From Cenarchaeum symbiosum A (GTDB taxonomy: Archaea; Thermoproteota; Nitrososphaeria; Nitrososphaerales; Nitrosopumilaceae), in assembly GCA_000200715.1 (NCBI GenBank), contig DP000238.1, positions 804,154 through 868,153 on the forward strand: a stretch of 64,000 nucleotides of DNA, given 5' to 3'. The notes under the pieces are model-generated. The model had not been told where the DNA came from. It ran no database searches and worked only from the letters and a program-made list of their open reading frames with translations. Shown here piece by piece: positions 53,301 to 61,400 of this stretch. A program made the position numbers and the translations under genes. Position 1 is the stretch's first letter. Each line of letters begins with the position of its first letter.

Positions 53301-55388
53301 GACAGGCCGGTCATTGATGATACAATGGATACAACCGCCAAGAATGGGTCCCGCCTCACACCGACAGATGCTCCGGATCTGTTTGATCCGGCCAGGCTGG
53401 CTGTACGGTTCTTCCTGTCGGGAGACGATTCACCGGCGGTTCTAGATGTGCCCGGCGTGGGCGAGATCCCCGTCCTGCCCATCCCCCTGCCCGGCGGCGA
53501 CAGCCCGACATTTGCAGAGCTGCCCGGCGTGGACGTTTCGGCGGTCGGAAATGCGACAGACACGCCGGCCGTGGCCGATCGCATAACACTCAAGACGTCA
53601 CTCCAGACATCCGATGCGCCCGTCGTGGAGGATATGATGAATACTACAGTTGAGGGAATGTACAAGTTTGACGAGACAGACGGGCCCGGCATTGCAGATG
53701 GCGCCGGCATCAAGGCCTCGCTGCAGGCATCCGATGCGCCCGTCGTGGAGGATATGATGGATACTACAGTTGAGGGAATGTACAGGTTTGACGAGAGGGA
53801 CGGGCCAGGCATTACGGATGGCGCCGGCCTCGGGGTCTTGCTGCAGGCATCCGATGCGCCCGTCGTGGAGGATATGATGAATACTATCGTTGAGGGAATG
53901 TACAAGTTTGACGAGAGGGACGGGCCCGGCATTGCAGATGGCGCCAGCCTCGGGGTCTTGCTGCAGGCATCCGATGCGCCCGTCGTGGAGGATATGATGA
54001 ATACTATCGTTGAGGGAATGTACAAGTTTGACGAGACAGACGGGCCCGGAATTACGGATAGCGCCGGCATCAAGGCCTCGCTGCAGGCATACGACGCCCC
54101 CGTCATTGATGATATTATGAATACTGCAAGCGATGGAATGTACAAGGTGGTAGAAGGCGAGACGCCCGGAGTTGCAGACGGCGCCGGCATCAAGGTCTCG
54201 CTGAAGGCATCCGACTCTCCCGTCATTGATGATATTATGAATACTGCAAGCGATGGAATGTACAAGATATTCAAGGACGACACGCCCGGCGTGAGGGATG
54301 CGGGCGATGCCGTGAGAGATGGCATGTACGCGCGCAGCGCGAGCGATATGCCCGTCGTCAAAGACAGGGCCGGCCGGTCGGCAGTACTGAGCACAGGCGA
54401 CTCTATAACGGTAAGCGATGCAGGCAGCGCCAAGAGCGGGATATCTGTCTCGGACGGGCCCACGGTGGGCGACGGCATATCCCGGGGCGTCTACATTACA
54501 GTCTTTGAGGCGCCGACCGTGGCAGACTATACGCCGAGAACCGAAGCGGCTGACGTGCCGGAAGTATCGGATTCTGCGGCAGCAGAGCATGCAAGGATCA
54601 TAGCGCCCGGTGTCGAGCCCCGCCCCGTTCCAAGGTCCTCCGGCGGGGGCGGAGGCGGCGGCAGCAGCGGCTTGTCCCCCACCGGAAGCTCGCTGGGCTA
54701 TTCCGCATCGTTTGACTTTACAACGGGCGGCGCAAACGTGCTCGCCGGCGCATCTGTGCGCCCGGGGCCCGGCCTGCCGCTGGTCATAACCCCGCTTCTT
54801 GACCCCGCAACGCTTACCGTATACGACATGGAGATAAGGCTGAGCGACATGGAGGGGACTGCTGCAGAAGTATACTACAACAGGCTTGGCGCCTTTTACG
54901 GAAAAGAGTGCGGCGGGGAGATGTCCGTGTCATCTGAATTGTACACGTGCGACGTCTCGTCTGCAATCTCCGGGGCGGCCACCCATGTAAAGAGCGGCGG
55001 CGCCCTGGATAGCATCTCGATACCCCTCCAGGAGGGCTTCTTTGGGACCATGACGCTGATGCTCCGCGACAACCAGGGCCTGACGCTTGCAGACCACGAG
55101 AGGACCTACACGGTGGGCGTGCGGCCGATAGCGCAGCCCGTATCTCAGACAGGCGTGCCGCCTGCGCCGGAGCCTGCAACGCCCCCGGCCCCCGTGCAGG
55201 AGCCCCCGGAAGATGCGCATGTTCCGGCACCTCCCGAGCCCGGGGCGCGCGCAGCCGACCCCGCGGCCCCCCCAAGGACTGATCCCGGGGCCATTCCCGG
55301 CACGGATCCCGAGCCCGCAGGATCCCCTGATGAAAGGGGCATACTAGACGGGATAATCGACTTTGTTAGATCGCTGCTGGGCCTCTGA
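44388..55388 (+). CDS. Giant secreted surface protein G4: 10-10-5-5-10 propeller blades, DxP stalk, anchor
   Basis: 3666 residues, the longest complete protein here. Signal peptide 1-28 (VLAAVLVLAIQPAYA, cleavage before QA). Five modules: SWM/cadherin-like domains start near 44472, 46370, 48320, 49340 and 50580, with blade runs that I count as 10, 10, 5, 5 and 10. Runs 1, 2 and 5 end in the C-x8-G-x-C knuckle (Cys codons at 46317, 48282 and 52431). Run 4 ends in a different C-x5-C. A long D-x-P stalk (52480-54600) includes two arrays of exact 120-bp repeats. A Gly/Ser linker, the C-x12-C domain (54700-55130), a Pro/Ala/Glu-rich spacer and the tail ILDGIIDFVRSLLGL complete it. Likely a long adhesin-like fibre with propeller heads on a stalk (inference). 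Confidence 0.88.
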   Translation: MNGKFRGSCVAAGVLAAVLVLAIQPAYAQAPAVSAALDSIDREIEIRFGFVVDVSSADPARIHVRDGNTLPGQVTLHADSLITMEDSQTVRFRLDAEQFRDVLAHESPRLHFDPGAITGPEGAFPPGFTLPLPALTETLHVGRQENILEDLAFGPGGNSLFVIGDGSRGVSQYSLPTPYGIEDAVYQGTADLSRRFIFPHGLAFSPDGMRMHVADTTDGEIVQYLLGAPFDTVSTAPELETRFQLESPGMIGTIGFITPRPESVVFDPTGDFMYVIERFTDTIYQYKLAVPYDLRFSINLVEELSILNVDGLDATGMALGPEGRRLFLVDGNLDTVRVYEMTEPYDISTASPIDEQIDISGLGGSPSGLAFGPGGNTLYISDSVTDIIYRLDLAVPYSTAGQPSETIPAGGAGSAAVSPDGSAMYTAGQGVINIYNMSSPFALPSAVIVGNLSVNAAAGRPDMGVSDDGELVFLLREAGINPALLIRYRSGGNGLSSSGADGFGSLSENSPTGFDFGDGGRSFYVTGTQASNIQRYSLDNAYRIFGAADPEVLDISGQVDSPTDVEVSPDGRSLLVSGDGSDMVHFYSLEQPHSLSSASYSGSFRAGTGSAIIDVDLPGGGALLTVSGNRISATSAASRFLDVCPVGQHSVEGSCSADRGAEPPVVVDARTGMAGRELEITFDRAMDIQTARPGQIRIADGISSTGGISLSRGIIEDHVDSSVLRFVLPPDVSSEIRGYADPVLLFDEGAIRDTEGAAFPGGFVIPVTAVRESVHIGDRESDINGVALSADGTRMFVAGTGTPRVQQYNLDVPFDVSTAVYHGRLDVRAQFGGVPRVSDISFSADGTRMYMSGLIINRVNQYLLPEPYTLFGPADGDNPNIEAADCAVSQASACHEGFMNVADVSNPSAVVVGDGGLSVFLTGSGGVDMVHRYVLSEPYDLTTAGPTPQDSLQIDEEGFTTGLAFSADGSTMFLAGRNGDIVYEYELAGPFDISSEARLIFTFSIAGQDGEVGGISFSPDGTSMFIAGSSTDTIYSYTLGDPFNLSPRGYEGSLQTIQDGVAPGGISSALGGRQVFVADESSVSWYFAEPAGNVLGAVRDSTDRSGGQGPFGGVAASESGHRVYAASGSTITQFNGVQGPEGMLVVELVSDSSIDTGENISSVQGLAASADGRRIFVAGDDAGIIHQYDLPVPFEISGGAVYSGSYDASDMVSSPEGLYISPDGYSMFVLDGNTGLVENYGLEIPYDVQSASYQSTFSTASQEGDPSGVAFSGDGLVMYVSGNEAIHQYRLSSSQVIACPAPQVILNGTCSGDIPVTLELSLPGLDGETGLLQMPFGEEIDTESSDLGLIRIANGTTDEGMVLPEPLNGTGPVLQFVLEGRGLAEVLGYAEPRLHFGAGALFNSALEPFPAPYDISGAAPQGFVSAGSEPSGVEFSADGEIMFTTDDNSVFRYELGLPFDVRGAALNGSLDTIPGAGGPAFSIDGRIMLVSGGGSIARYDLAAPYSLDGAANASLDVSAEEPAPRDVAASVDGMRIFVAGGEGVQQYDLTEPYNLGTAAFAGSLELQGATGLYLAPGGRTLLVTIGDRVIEYVLTVPYEISSAEHVRESPWLGGLRGLAASADGLRLFSARIDPPGVAQYALNTRMLLVEHNGPALENALLNAATGEIMISFDRTINVSSIDPSKAYIAGGGSERSLSDAELLAGADSDVIKFNLSDAGRAAMPSSPAVRFDAGALYDLDGRQYPVPFDPGMPDMSGLAAGPGVASPAGAAFAAGGSRLLAVNGSSSVYQYSLDSPYNVTGASFDGLLGLGAGTEASGITLGPGGREAFVSSKGGTVHRYSLDVPGSVIAGAGVEESADLGVSDLGGVAVSPDGRRLFAADTGGSRIIQYNMTGPFELSTAVLAAEHDTTDAPHGVAFSSGGTGMFVAFGGSPAQGLARFGLSLPYELGGAGPAGATVLDGGREDVAFSPDGFAMLAPGGGTINRYELGTRSLAMCPGDPLCGDLAARHLLFPLDAPVQSDASSARRVLYAADAPAASEQLKSIPSPLRSASLPLFSDSATAEFPPDPRILAVTLDGDILEATFDRPFDTQGEIAGGIHVRNGISFSGVEISPAKREASMPHVLRLNITAQRGEISGYSSPRLYIEPGVLAVGSSVFPDGAELPLPSYRGGFAVPGTGPPNPSLLGASITGAAFSPDGLRMAIVDHGRDVLQMYLLDAPYDISRAISAGELLLREESAQAAAFSGSGRSIFVAGHANIIHRYDLVDPGNISSAVRTGGYALQGELTTGLSFSRGGLEMYSVDAGPDIVYRHTLGIPYDISSAVPSGSFFVGEDETQDYPTGVAVSPDGLIMLVSESRTGGVRQYELSVPYDPSSAGPPELFLTGPAPVHGTGPDDQSPTDVTFSVHGMQMYVTGQLTGAVHRYDLAEPFDPIASTHVSSTVRPEWDGIRSVTLTPDGTVMITADDLDPPLMYNLVEPFDPDTAVLSGNASGAIPGRTTAVHLAPGGILLAGGRDTLSRYDVGEPPEIDAAVENGTQGIITFEPFPGALNPTSDGGSIFVSGEFNNDVREIVLGAPYDITQPFGHGRVFMPEDDGLEGPVVEAFAPGGRHMFASAAEGIILYSLPGPYSVGLAELEGSFRGAGHWMLKPGVTFASNGSVMLASDSLNSTIHRFAAGTHHVQVCEGGTSGVRGMCIPFHGITARDGPVLGDNSTAPIVERTRFLYPNDTLGVFDEGERFTGMMLNASGKDAPAVADGGLRALTASISEGDSPSFEDTSGADTTGKIGEADAPAVGEDYTLARTASISEGDSPSFEDVSGTDTTGKIGETDAPAVDEDYTLARTASISEGDSPSFEDVSGTDTTGKIDETDAPAVDEDHMLVRIISISKNDILTFEERDGVDGMASRNPVDRPAVSDPVRLEVLYFLSGDDSPAVLDVPRVNSSIGDVSGGGREGNDTLAASDHASLGVSRMASDRPVIDDTMDTTAKNGSRLTPTDAPDLFDPARLAVRFFLSGDDSPAVLDVPGVGEIPVLPIPLPGGDSPTFAELPGVDVSAVGNATDTPAVADRITLKTSLQTSDAPVVEDMMNTTVEGMYKFDETDGPGIADGAGIKASLQASDAPVVEDMMDTTVEGMYRFDERDGPGITDGAGLGVLLQASDAPVVEDMMNTIVEGMYKFDERDGPGIADGASLGVLLQASDAPVVEDMMNTIVEGMYKFDETDGPGITDSAGIKASLQAYDAPVIDDIMNTASDGMYKVVEGETPGVADGAGIKVSLKASDSPVIDDIMNTASDGMYKIFKDDTPGVRDAGDAVRDGMYARSASDMPVVKDRAGRSAVLSTGDSITVSDAGSAKSGISVSDGPTVGDGISRGVYITVFEAPTVADYTPRTEAADVPEVSDSAAAEHARIIAPGVEPRPVPRSSGGGGGGGSSGLSPTGSSLGYSASFDFTTGGANVLAGASVRPGPGLPLVITPLLDPATLTVYDMEIRLSDMEGTAAEVYYNRLGAFYGKECGGEMSVSSELYTCDVSSAISGAATHVKSGGALDSISIPLQEGFFGTMTLMLRDNQGLTLADHERTYTVGVRPIAQPVSQTGVPPAPEPATPPAPVQEPPEDAHVPAPPEPGARAADPAAPPRTDPGAIPGTDPEPAGSPDERGILDGIIDFVRSLLGL
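52671..53030 (+). repeat. 120-bp tandem repeat array 1 in G4 (three copies)
   Basis: Copies start at 52671, 52791 and 52911, exactly 120 bases (40 codons) apart and nearly identical. A degraded fourth follows from 53031. Each unit has two D-x-P half-units (SISEGDSPSFED and DAPAV-type). The reading frame is kept. Confidence 0.9.
53600..54290 (+). repeat. 120-bp tandem repeat array 2 in G4 (about six copies)
   Basis: An ATGTAC landmark recurs at 53658, 53778, 53898, 54018, 54138 and 54258, always 120 bases apart. Adjacent copies differ by a few bases; the last two are a distinct subtype (GCAAGCGATGGA instead of the ACAGTTGAGGGA type). The 40-residue unit has D-G-P-G-I and D-A-P-V-V half-units. 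Confidence 0.9.
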
Positions 55389-55420
55389 GGGGCGGAGACC
55401 CGGGGATACAAATCCCAAAG

Positions 55421-55429
55421 CTAAAAAGG
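55421..55429 (+). promoter_or_regulatory. TATA-like box of giant gene G5
   Basis: CTAAAAAGG, 23-31 bases before the ATG at 55452 and ~33 bases after the G4 stop. G5 therefore probably has its own promoter rather than sharing the G4 transcript. Confidence 0.5.
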
Positions 55430-55451
55430 CCTGCAGAGGGGGCAATCACAA

Positions 55452-58400
55452 ATGCGAAACATGCCTGCAGGGGCGCTGCTGGCTGCCGCGCCGGCCATTG
55501 CGCTGCTGATCCTGCTTCCGGCGGCCCATGCGGCATCCGTCACATCTGCGGTCCTGGACCTGCGGGGCGGCGCGCTCGAGATCGCCTTTGACACGGATAT
55601 AGATATCTCAGAGGTGGTTCCGGACAGGTTCCACCTGAGGGACGGCCTCTCATCTAGGGGAATAACGCTCTCTGCATCCGAGTTCTCGACGTTCTCCGAT
55701 ACCGACGTGATCCGCTTCAACCTCAGCCCGCTGAACAGGGTGGCGCTGACGGGGCAGCTTGCGCCCCACCTGCACTTTGACTCCGGCGCGCTATCCGATG
55801 TAGACGGGGTGGAGTTTCCCGTCCCGTTTGCGCTCCCCCCGGCGCTCTCTTTTGACCGGTACAATGTCAACCTGCCGGTCGGGCAGGTCTACACCCGGGA
55901 TGTGGACTTTTCCCCCGATGGAACCATAATGCTGGTGCTAGTTGTTCCGGCCACCAGCACCGAATCTGTGCGGATGTACGCGCTATCCGAGCCGTTCGAC
56001 GTGACGACTGCCGTCCTATCCGACACGCTTGAGATGACGAATGTGGTCAGCGGGGCGACGGAGCTCCTCATGACGCCCGACGGCCTGAACATGTACCTGA
56101 GCACATCCCCAAGCTCCAATGTGCACCACTATACACTGGAGGAGCCCTTCAATGTTACCGGCGCGGCCCGCGCGGGCCAGTTCAGGATAAACGAGCCCAT
56201 AATCACCGGCATGGCATTCTCAGGGAACGGCTCGTATGCATTCGTATTAAGCAGGCTCACAGACGAGGTGACCCGGTGGGCGCTATCCACACCCTTTGAC
56301 CTGTCGAGCCGCGCGGCAGACGGGGAGATACTTGATGTGGACGGCCCCGGCGAGCACGGCTGGGGCCTGTACGTGACGTCCGACGGCCGCAAGGTCTTTG
56401 TCGGCGGCGAGGACGCAGACAGGGTGCACAGCTACGAGCTGGGCAGCCCGCACGATTTGGGGACCGGGGTATACACGGGATCCATCGCAATACCCGGGAT
56501 GAACGATATCACCGGGATAGAGTTTACGCCCGGCGGCGGCAGGGTCATAGTCGTGGGGGAGACAGGCCGAAGAGTCGTCTCGCAGGAGCTGCACGTCCCG
56601 TACGGCGCCTCGCTGCGCACAAACTTCCTGGACACGCTCTCCGTCGAGGAGAACCCCGAGGACTTTGAGTTTGTCCTGGACGGCAGGAGGATGTTCCTCG
56701 TCGGCTTTGATCTGGACAGGGTGCGCAGGTACAACCTCGGCACCGCGTATGATATCGGCTCGGCCCAGCCAACCAATGCATTCAACGCAAGGAACGAAGA
56801 GGACAACCCGCGCGGGCTGGCAATCTCCGACGACGGGCAGAGCTTCTTTGTGATAGGCAACGAGAGGAGGACGGTGCAGGAGTACACGGTCGGAAGCCCC
56901 TTTGTGCTGGTCAACACCCTGGTCGGCAGCAGCTATCCCACGGGCCTTAGCACGGCAGAAGACGTCGAGTTCTCGCCCGACGGCACCTCCATGTTCGTCG
57001 CCTCAGAAGACATCATACATTCATTCAGCCTCGGCACGGCATTTGACGAGACCACGGCCAGCGCGGGCGCGCAGGCGAACCTTTCTGCGCAGGAGACGGG
57101 CCTGACCGGGGTCACATTCTCGGCCGACGGCACAAAGATGGCCGTTACCGGGTCCTCGTCGAGATCCATCCATTCGTACGATCTGGGCTCGCCGTTTGCC
57201 GCAAGTACGGCGGCCCACACGGGATCCATGTCGGTCCGCACCGACGGCATCCCGACGGGGCTGGGCTTTGCGCCCGGCGGCCTTGTTGCATATGTTACAA
57301 TCAGGGACCCGGGGGCCATGATCGAGTACACGCTAAACACGCAGTTCGTTGCAATCTGCGCAGACGACATGACTGTATCTGGCGGAGAATGCGTGGAGAT
57401 AGAGAGGACCGAGTACGCCCGGCTCGGGTCGGCGGTGCTCAACGGGACGGAGCTCCGCCTGTACTTTGACGCCCCGGTGGCCTTTGCAGGGATGGGGATC
57501 CGCGTAACGGACGGCCCCCTGCCGGAAGGAGGGGTGGAGCTTGCTGCATCCGAGCTGGCAACAGGCAGCGCCAGTATCTTGAGTTTTGAGCTTTCAGGGC
57601 CCCGGGCATCAGAGATAGCAGGATATGCAGATCCCAGGATTCACACAGACCCGGGCGCCATCTCGGGAACCGGGGGCGAGGTGTTCCCCGAGCCATACGG
57701 GCTGGGCACTACAGGGTATAGGGGGATGTCCGGATACCTGGGGGCGCTAGATACGTCCGCCCAGAGCGCCGCTCCGATGGGTGCCGCCATGGCAGAAGAC
57801 GGCTCAGGCGTGCTGGTCCTTGGCGGCACCACCCTGTTCAGGTACAGGCTGGATGCGGCCTTTGATGTTGATAGCGCGGTCCACATATCGACCCGCCAGA
57901 TAGGCGGCAGGGAGGGATCCCCGACGGGCCTGGCAGTCTCCCCGGACGGCGCCATCATCATGGTGTCGGGCGCCGGCGGGATACACACGTATTCTGCCGA
58001 CAACGCCTTTGGCGCCGGCGGCATCTCGTATCTTCGGACATTTGACGTGGGGGACAACGTGCAAGAGCCCCTCGGCGTTGCGCTCTCCGCCGCGGGCGAC
58101 AGGCTTTTCGTCTCGGACGGGGCGGCAGGGGCGGTAAATGCATACGACCTGCTAGCCCCGTACAATACCAACGGGGCCCAGTATGCGGGCTCGTTTAGCA
58201 CTGCAGTCCAGGACGGCGACCCGTCTGGGATATCCATATCCCCCGACGGGCTGCGCGTGCTAGTCGCCGGCGGCGAGAGCGGCCGCATACACGAGTACGA
58301 ACTGCTGGCGCCGCTCCTGGCGCCGGGGGCGGCGCATACCGGGTCATTTGCCGTCGAGGGGCCACCGTCGGATATATCGCTTGATTCTGTCGGCCTGCGC

Positions 58401-61400
58401 ATGCTGTCGACAGGCGGCGGCACAGTCCACCATTATTCGCTGAATGTGCACCCTGTACATGTGGTCCAAGAGTCCCCCCGGGTCGTATCTGCATCGCTGG
58501 ACCTGCCGTCAGACACGCTCGAGATTGCCTTTGACCGCGGGATAGCAGGGATAGATCCGTCGGGGATATACCTGGCTGATGCCCCGGGGCACACCGGCGG
58601 CACCAGCCTCGGGGCCGCCTCCGTCGTGATAAATGGCACCGTGGCAAGGCTGGAACTGGCCGAGGGCACGGCGGCGCTGTACCAGGATCCCGTGCTGCGC
58701 TTTGAACAGGGCGCCCTGCCAGGCCCGGGCGGCGTATTCCCCGAGCCGGCAGGCGAGATCCCCCCCGTGTACAGGGAACTGCACGGCCTGGCAGATAACA
58801 CACCCACGGGCCTTGCCTTTTCAGGCAACGGCATGAGGATGTTTGTTTCGGGCAGCAGCACAGATACCATCAGGCAGTACGACCTGCTCTCGCCCTACCT
58901 GCCTGCAGGGGCAGAAGAATCCGGGACATTTTCCGTGGCGGCGCAAGAGTCCGGCCCCACGGGAGTTGCATTCTCTGAGAGCGGCCGGAGGATGTTCGTT
59001 CCGGGGAGCGGCGCGGACGTGCATGAATACTATCTGGCATCACAGTTCAACATCACAGGGGCCCGGCACCTGGGCAGCTATCCGACTGGCGCGGCAGAGC
59101 CGGTACGAAACATGCTGTTCTCTGATGGCGGCACAAAGATGTTCATCGTCGGGAGCCCCGGCATGATAACAGGGTATAACCTTGACGGGCCCTACCGCGC
59201 ATCATCCGCGGTACAGGCGGATATCCTCGATGTGAGTGCACAAGACGCGGCAGTTACGGGTGCGGCATTCTCGCCTGACGGCATGCTGCTGTTTGTATCC
59301 GGGAGGGACGAAGATTCCATACACAGGTACTCGCTTGTGGCGCCGTTTGCACTGGCAGGGGCCTCCCACGACGAGACGCTATACCTGGGGGCAGAAGAGG
59401 GGACTCCCACGGGAGTAGTGCTCGCGCCCGGCGGGCTGGGACTGCTGGTTACTGGAAACGATGCGAACGCCGTGCACAGGTACGAGCTTGCAGAGCCCTA
59501 CAGCCTCTCCCCTGCCGGCGGAACCTCGGACTTTGACGTGAGCGCCGACGAGGGCACGCCCACGGGGGCAGAGTTCTCGCCCGACGGCACGACAATGCTA
59601 ATAGTGGGAAGCGACGCAGATGCAGTAGTCGCATATTCCCTGGCAGAGCCGTTTGACGTATCGTCTGCCAGCAAGGACCGCTCGTTCATAATAGGGGGCT
59701 CCCCGTCGGGACTCGCGCTATCGCCAGACGGAACAGGGATGGTTGTCTCCGGGGGGTCCGGCGACATACGCAGGTACAGCCTTGGCGCGCCGTTTGAGCT
59801 CGGCGATGTCAGCGAAACAGGCTCGTTCTCGGTATCTGAGCAGGAATCCGCGCCTTCTGCGGTGGAGTTTGCGGCCGATGGAAGGGGGATACTTGTCGCC
59901 GGCGGGTCCGGCAACATACACAGGTACGACCTTGACTCGGTGTTTGAGCTTGTATCCCCGGCGTACGCAGGCTCGTTCTCGGTGGCTGCGCAAGAGTCGA
60001 GCCCCACGGGAATCGCCCTCTCGCCCGACGGCGCGACAATGCTGATCACGGGGACGGGCAGCGGCTTGGTGCATGCGTACTCGCTGGCATCCCCCAATGA
60101 TCCTGCGACTGCATCGTACAAATGGAGCAGGGGGGCGGGCACGGAGAGCAGGCCGCAGGACGTGGACCTCTCGTCTGACGGCCTGTCCATGTATCTGGTG
60201 GGCGACAGGGATGATACAGTCGTACAGTATGTCCCGTCGCTGTTCTACGCGGCATCCTGCACTGCAGAGCAGGAGCTCTCATCGGGGATATGCTATACAG
60301 AGGTGCTCTCATTTGAGCAGCACCCGGCAGACGCGCCCCGGGCCCCCGATAGCGCCACCTATTCTGTGTCATTGCACACAATGGACACGCCGCTGGCGTC
60401 TGATTTTGACATAACCAGTTACCCGTTTGTGCGCGGAGGCGATTCACCGGGACACTCCGAGGGCGCCGTGATCACGTCCGATGTGGCCACCCGGGTCGTC
60501 TCGGCCGTTCTAAACCGGGGCACAGGGGCGCTCGACGTAACCTTTGATGCAGGCGCCGCCCTGCAGCCGGCGGCCGGGGCGGCCGCCCATATAGTGGACG
60601 GCGCGGGGCCCGGCGGCATCCTGCTAGGCGATGCCAATGTGACCGGCGGGGTGTACCGGTTTATCATAGACTCGCCCGATGTGGGACTGATTGCAAGGTA
60701 TGCGGATCCCAGGCTGCACTTTGGGGCAGGCTACCTGCCGGCCCACGGCGGCGAGACGTTCCCGCCCGTCTTTGCACTGCCCTTGCAGGTGCCCTCTGAC
60801 AGCTGGATGGAATTAGATCAAAAACCATACGGGCTGCACTTTTCGCCGGACGGAATGATCATGTTCACGGCTGATTCGGCTGCCGACGCGATAAAGCGGT
60901 ACAACCTCGGTACTCCATACGACATAACATCGGCCGTTCTTAACGAGACCCTCGGAACGGTGCCGCAGACAGCCCCCCAGGGGGTCACACTCTCCGAAGA
61001 CGGCAGGGTCATGTTTGTATCGGGCGCAATCCCAAACGAGATCCGCCGGTATACGCTGGCAACACCGTTCGTGCTAAATTCATCCTCCCTGAACGGGTCG
61101 ATTGCGATAGAGGGCACGCGCCCCGTCGGGATAGATCTTTCTCCCGGCGGCACTCGCCTGTACATGGCGGGGAGCACCACCCACCAGATAAGGCAGTACG
61201 ACCTTGATCCCCCGTACAGCATAACTGCCACGCCAACAGGCGGGGAGATCTATGTTCCCGAGGGCACCATCAGCCCCTCGGCCATCAACCCGCAGGGCGT
61301 TACAGTCTCGCCCGACGGCCGCTTTATGATAATTGCCGCGCTAGATGACGTCCTGTACAGGTACTATCTGACAGAGCCCTTTGATGTTACATCCGCCGTA

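Noticed and set aside
53600-54290. CRISPR-like array (regular 120-bp spacing)
   Set aside because: Whole units repeat without unique spacers, the frame is kept over 40 codons and no cas genes are near. It is a coding tandem repeat.
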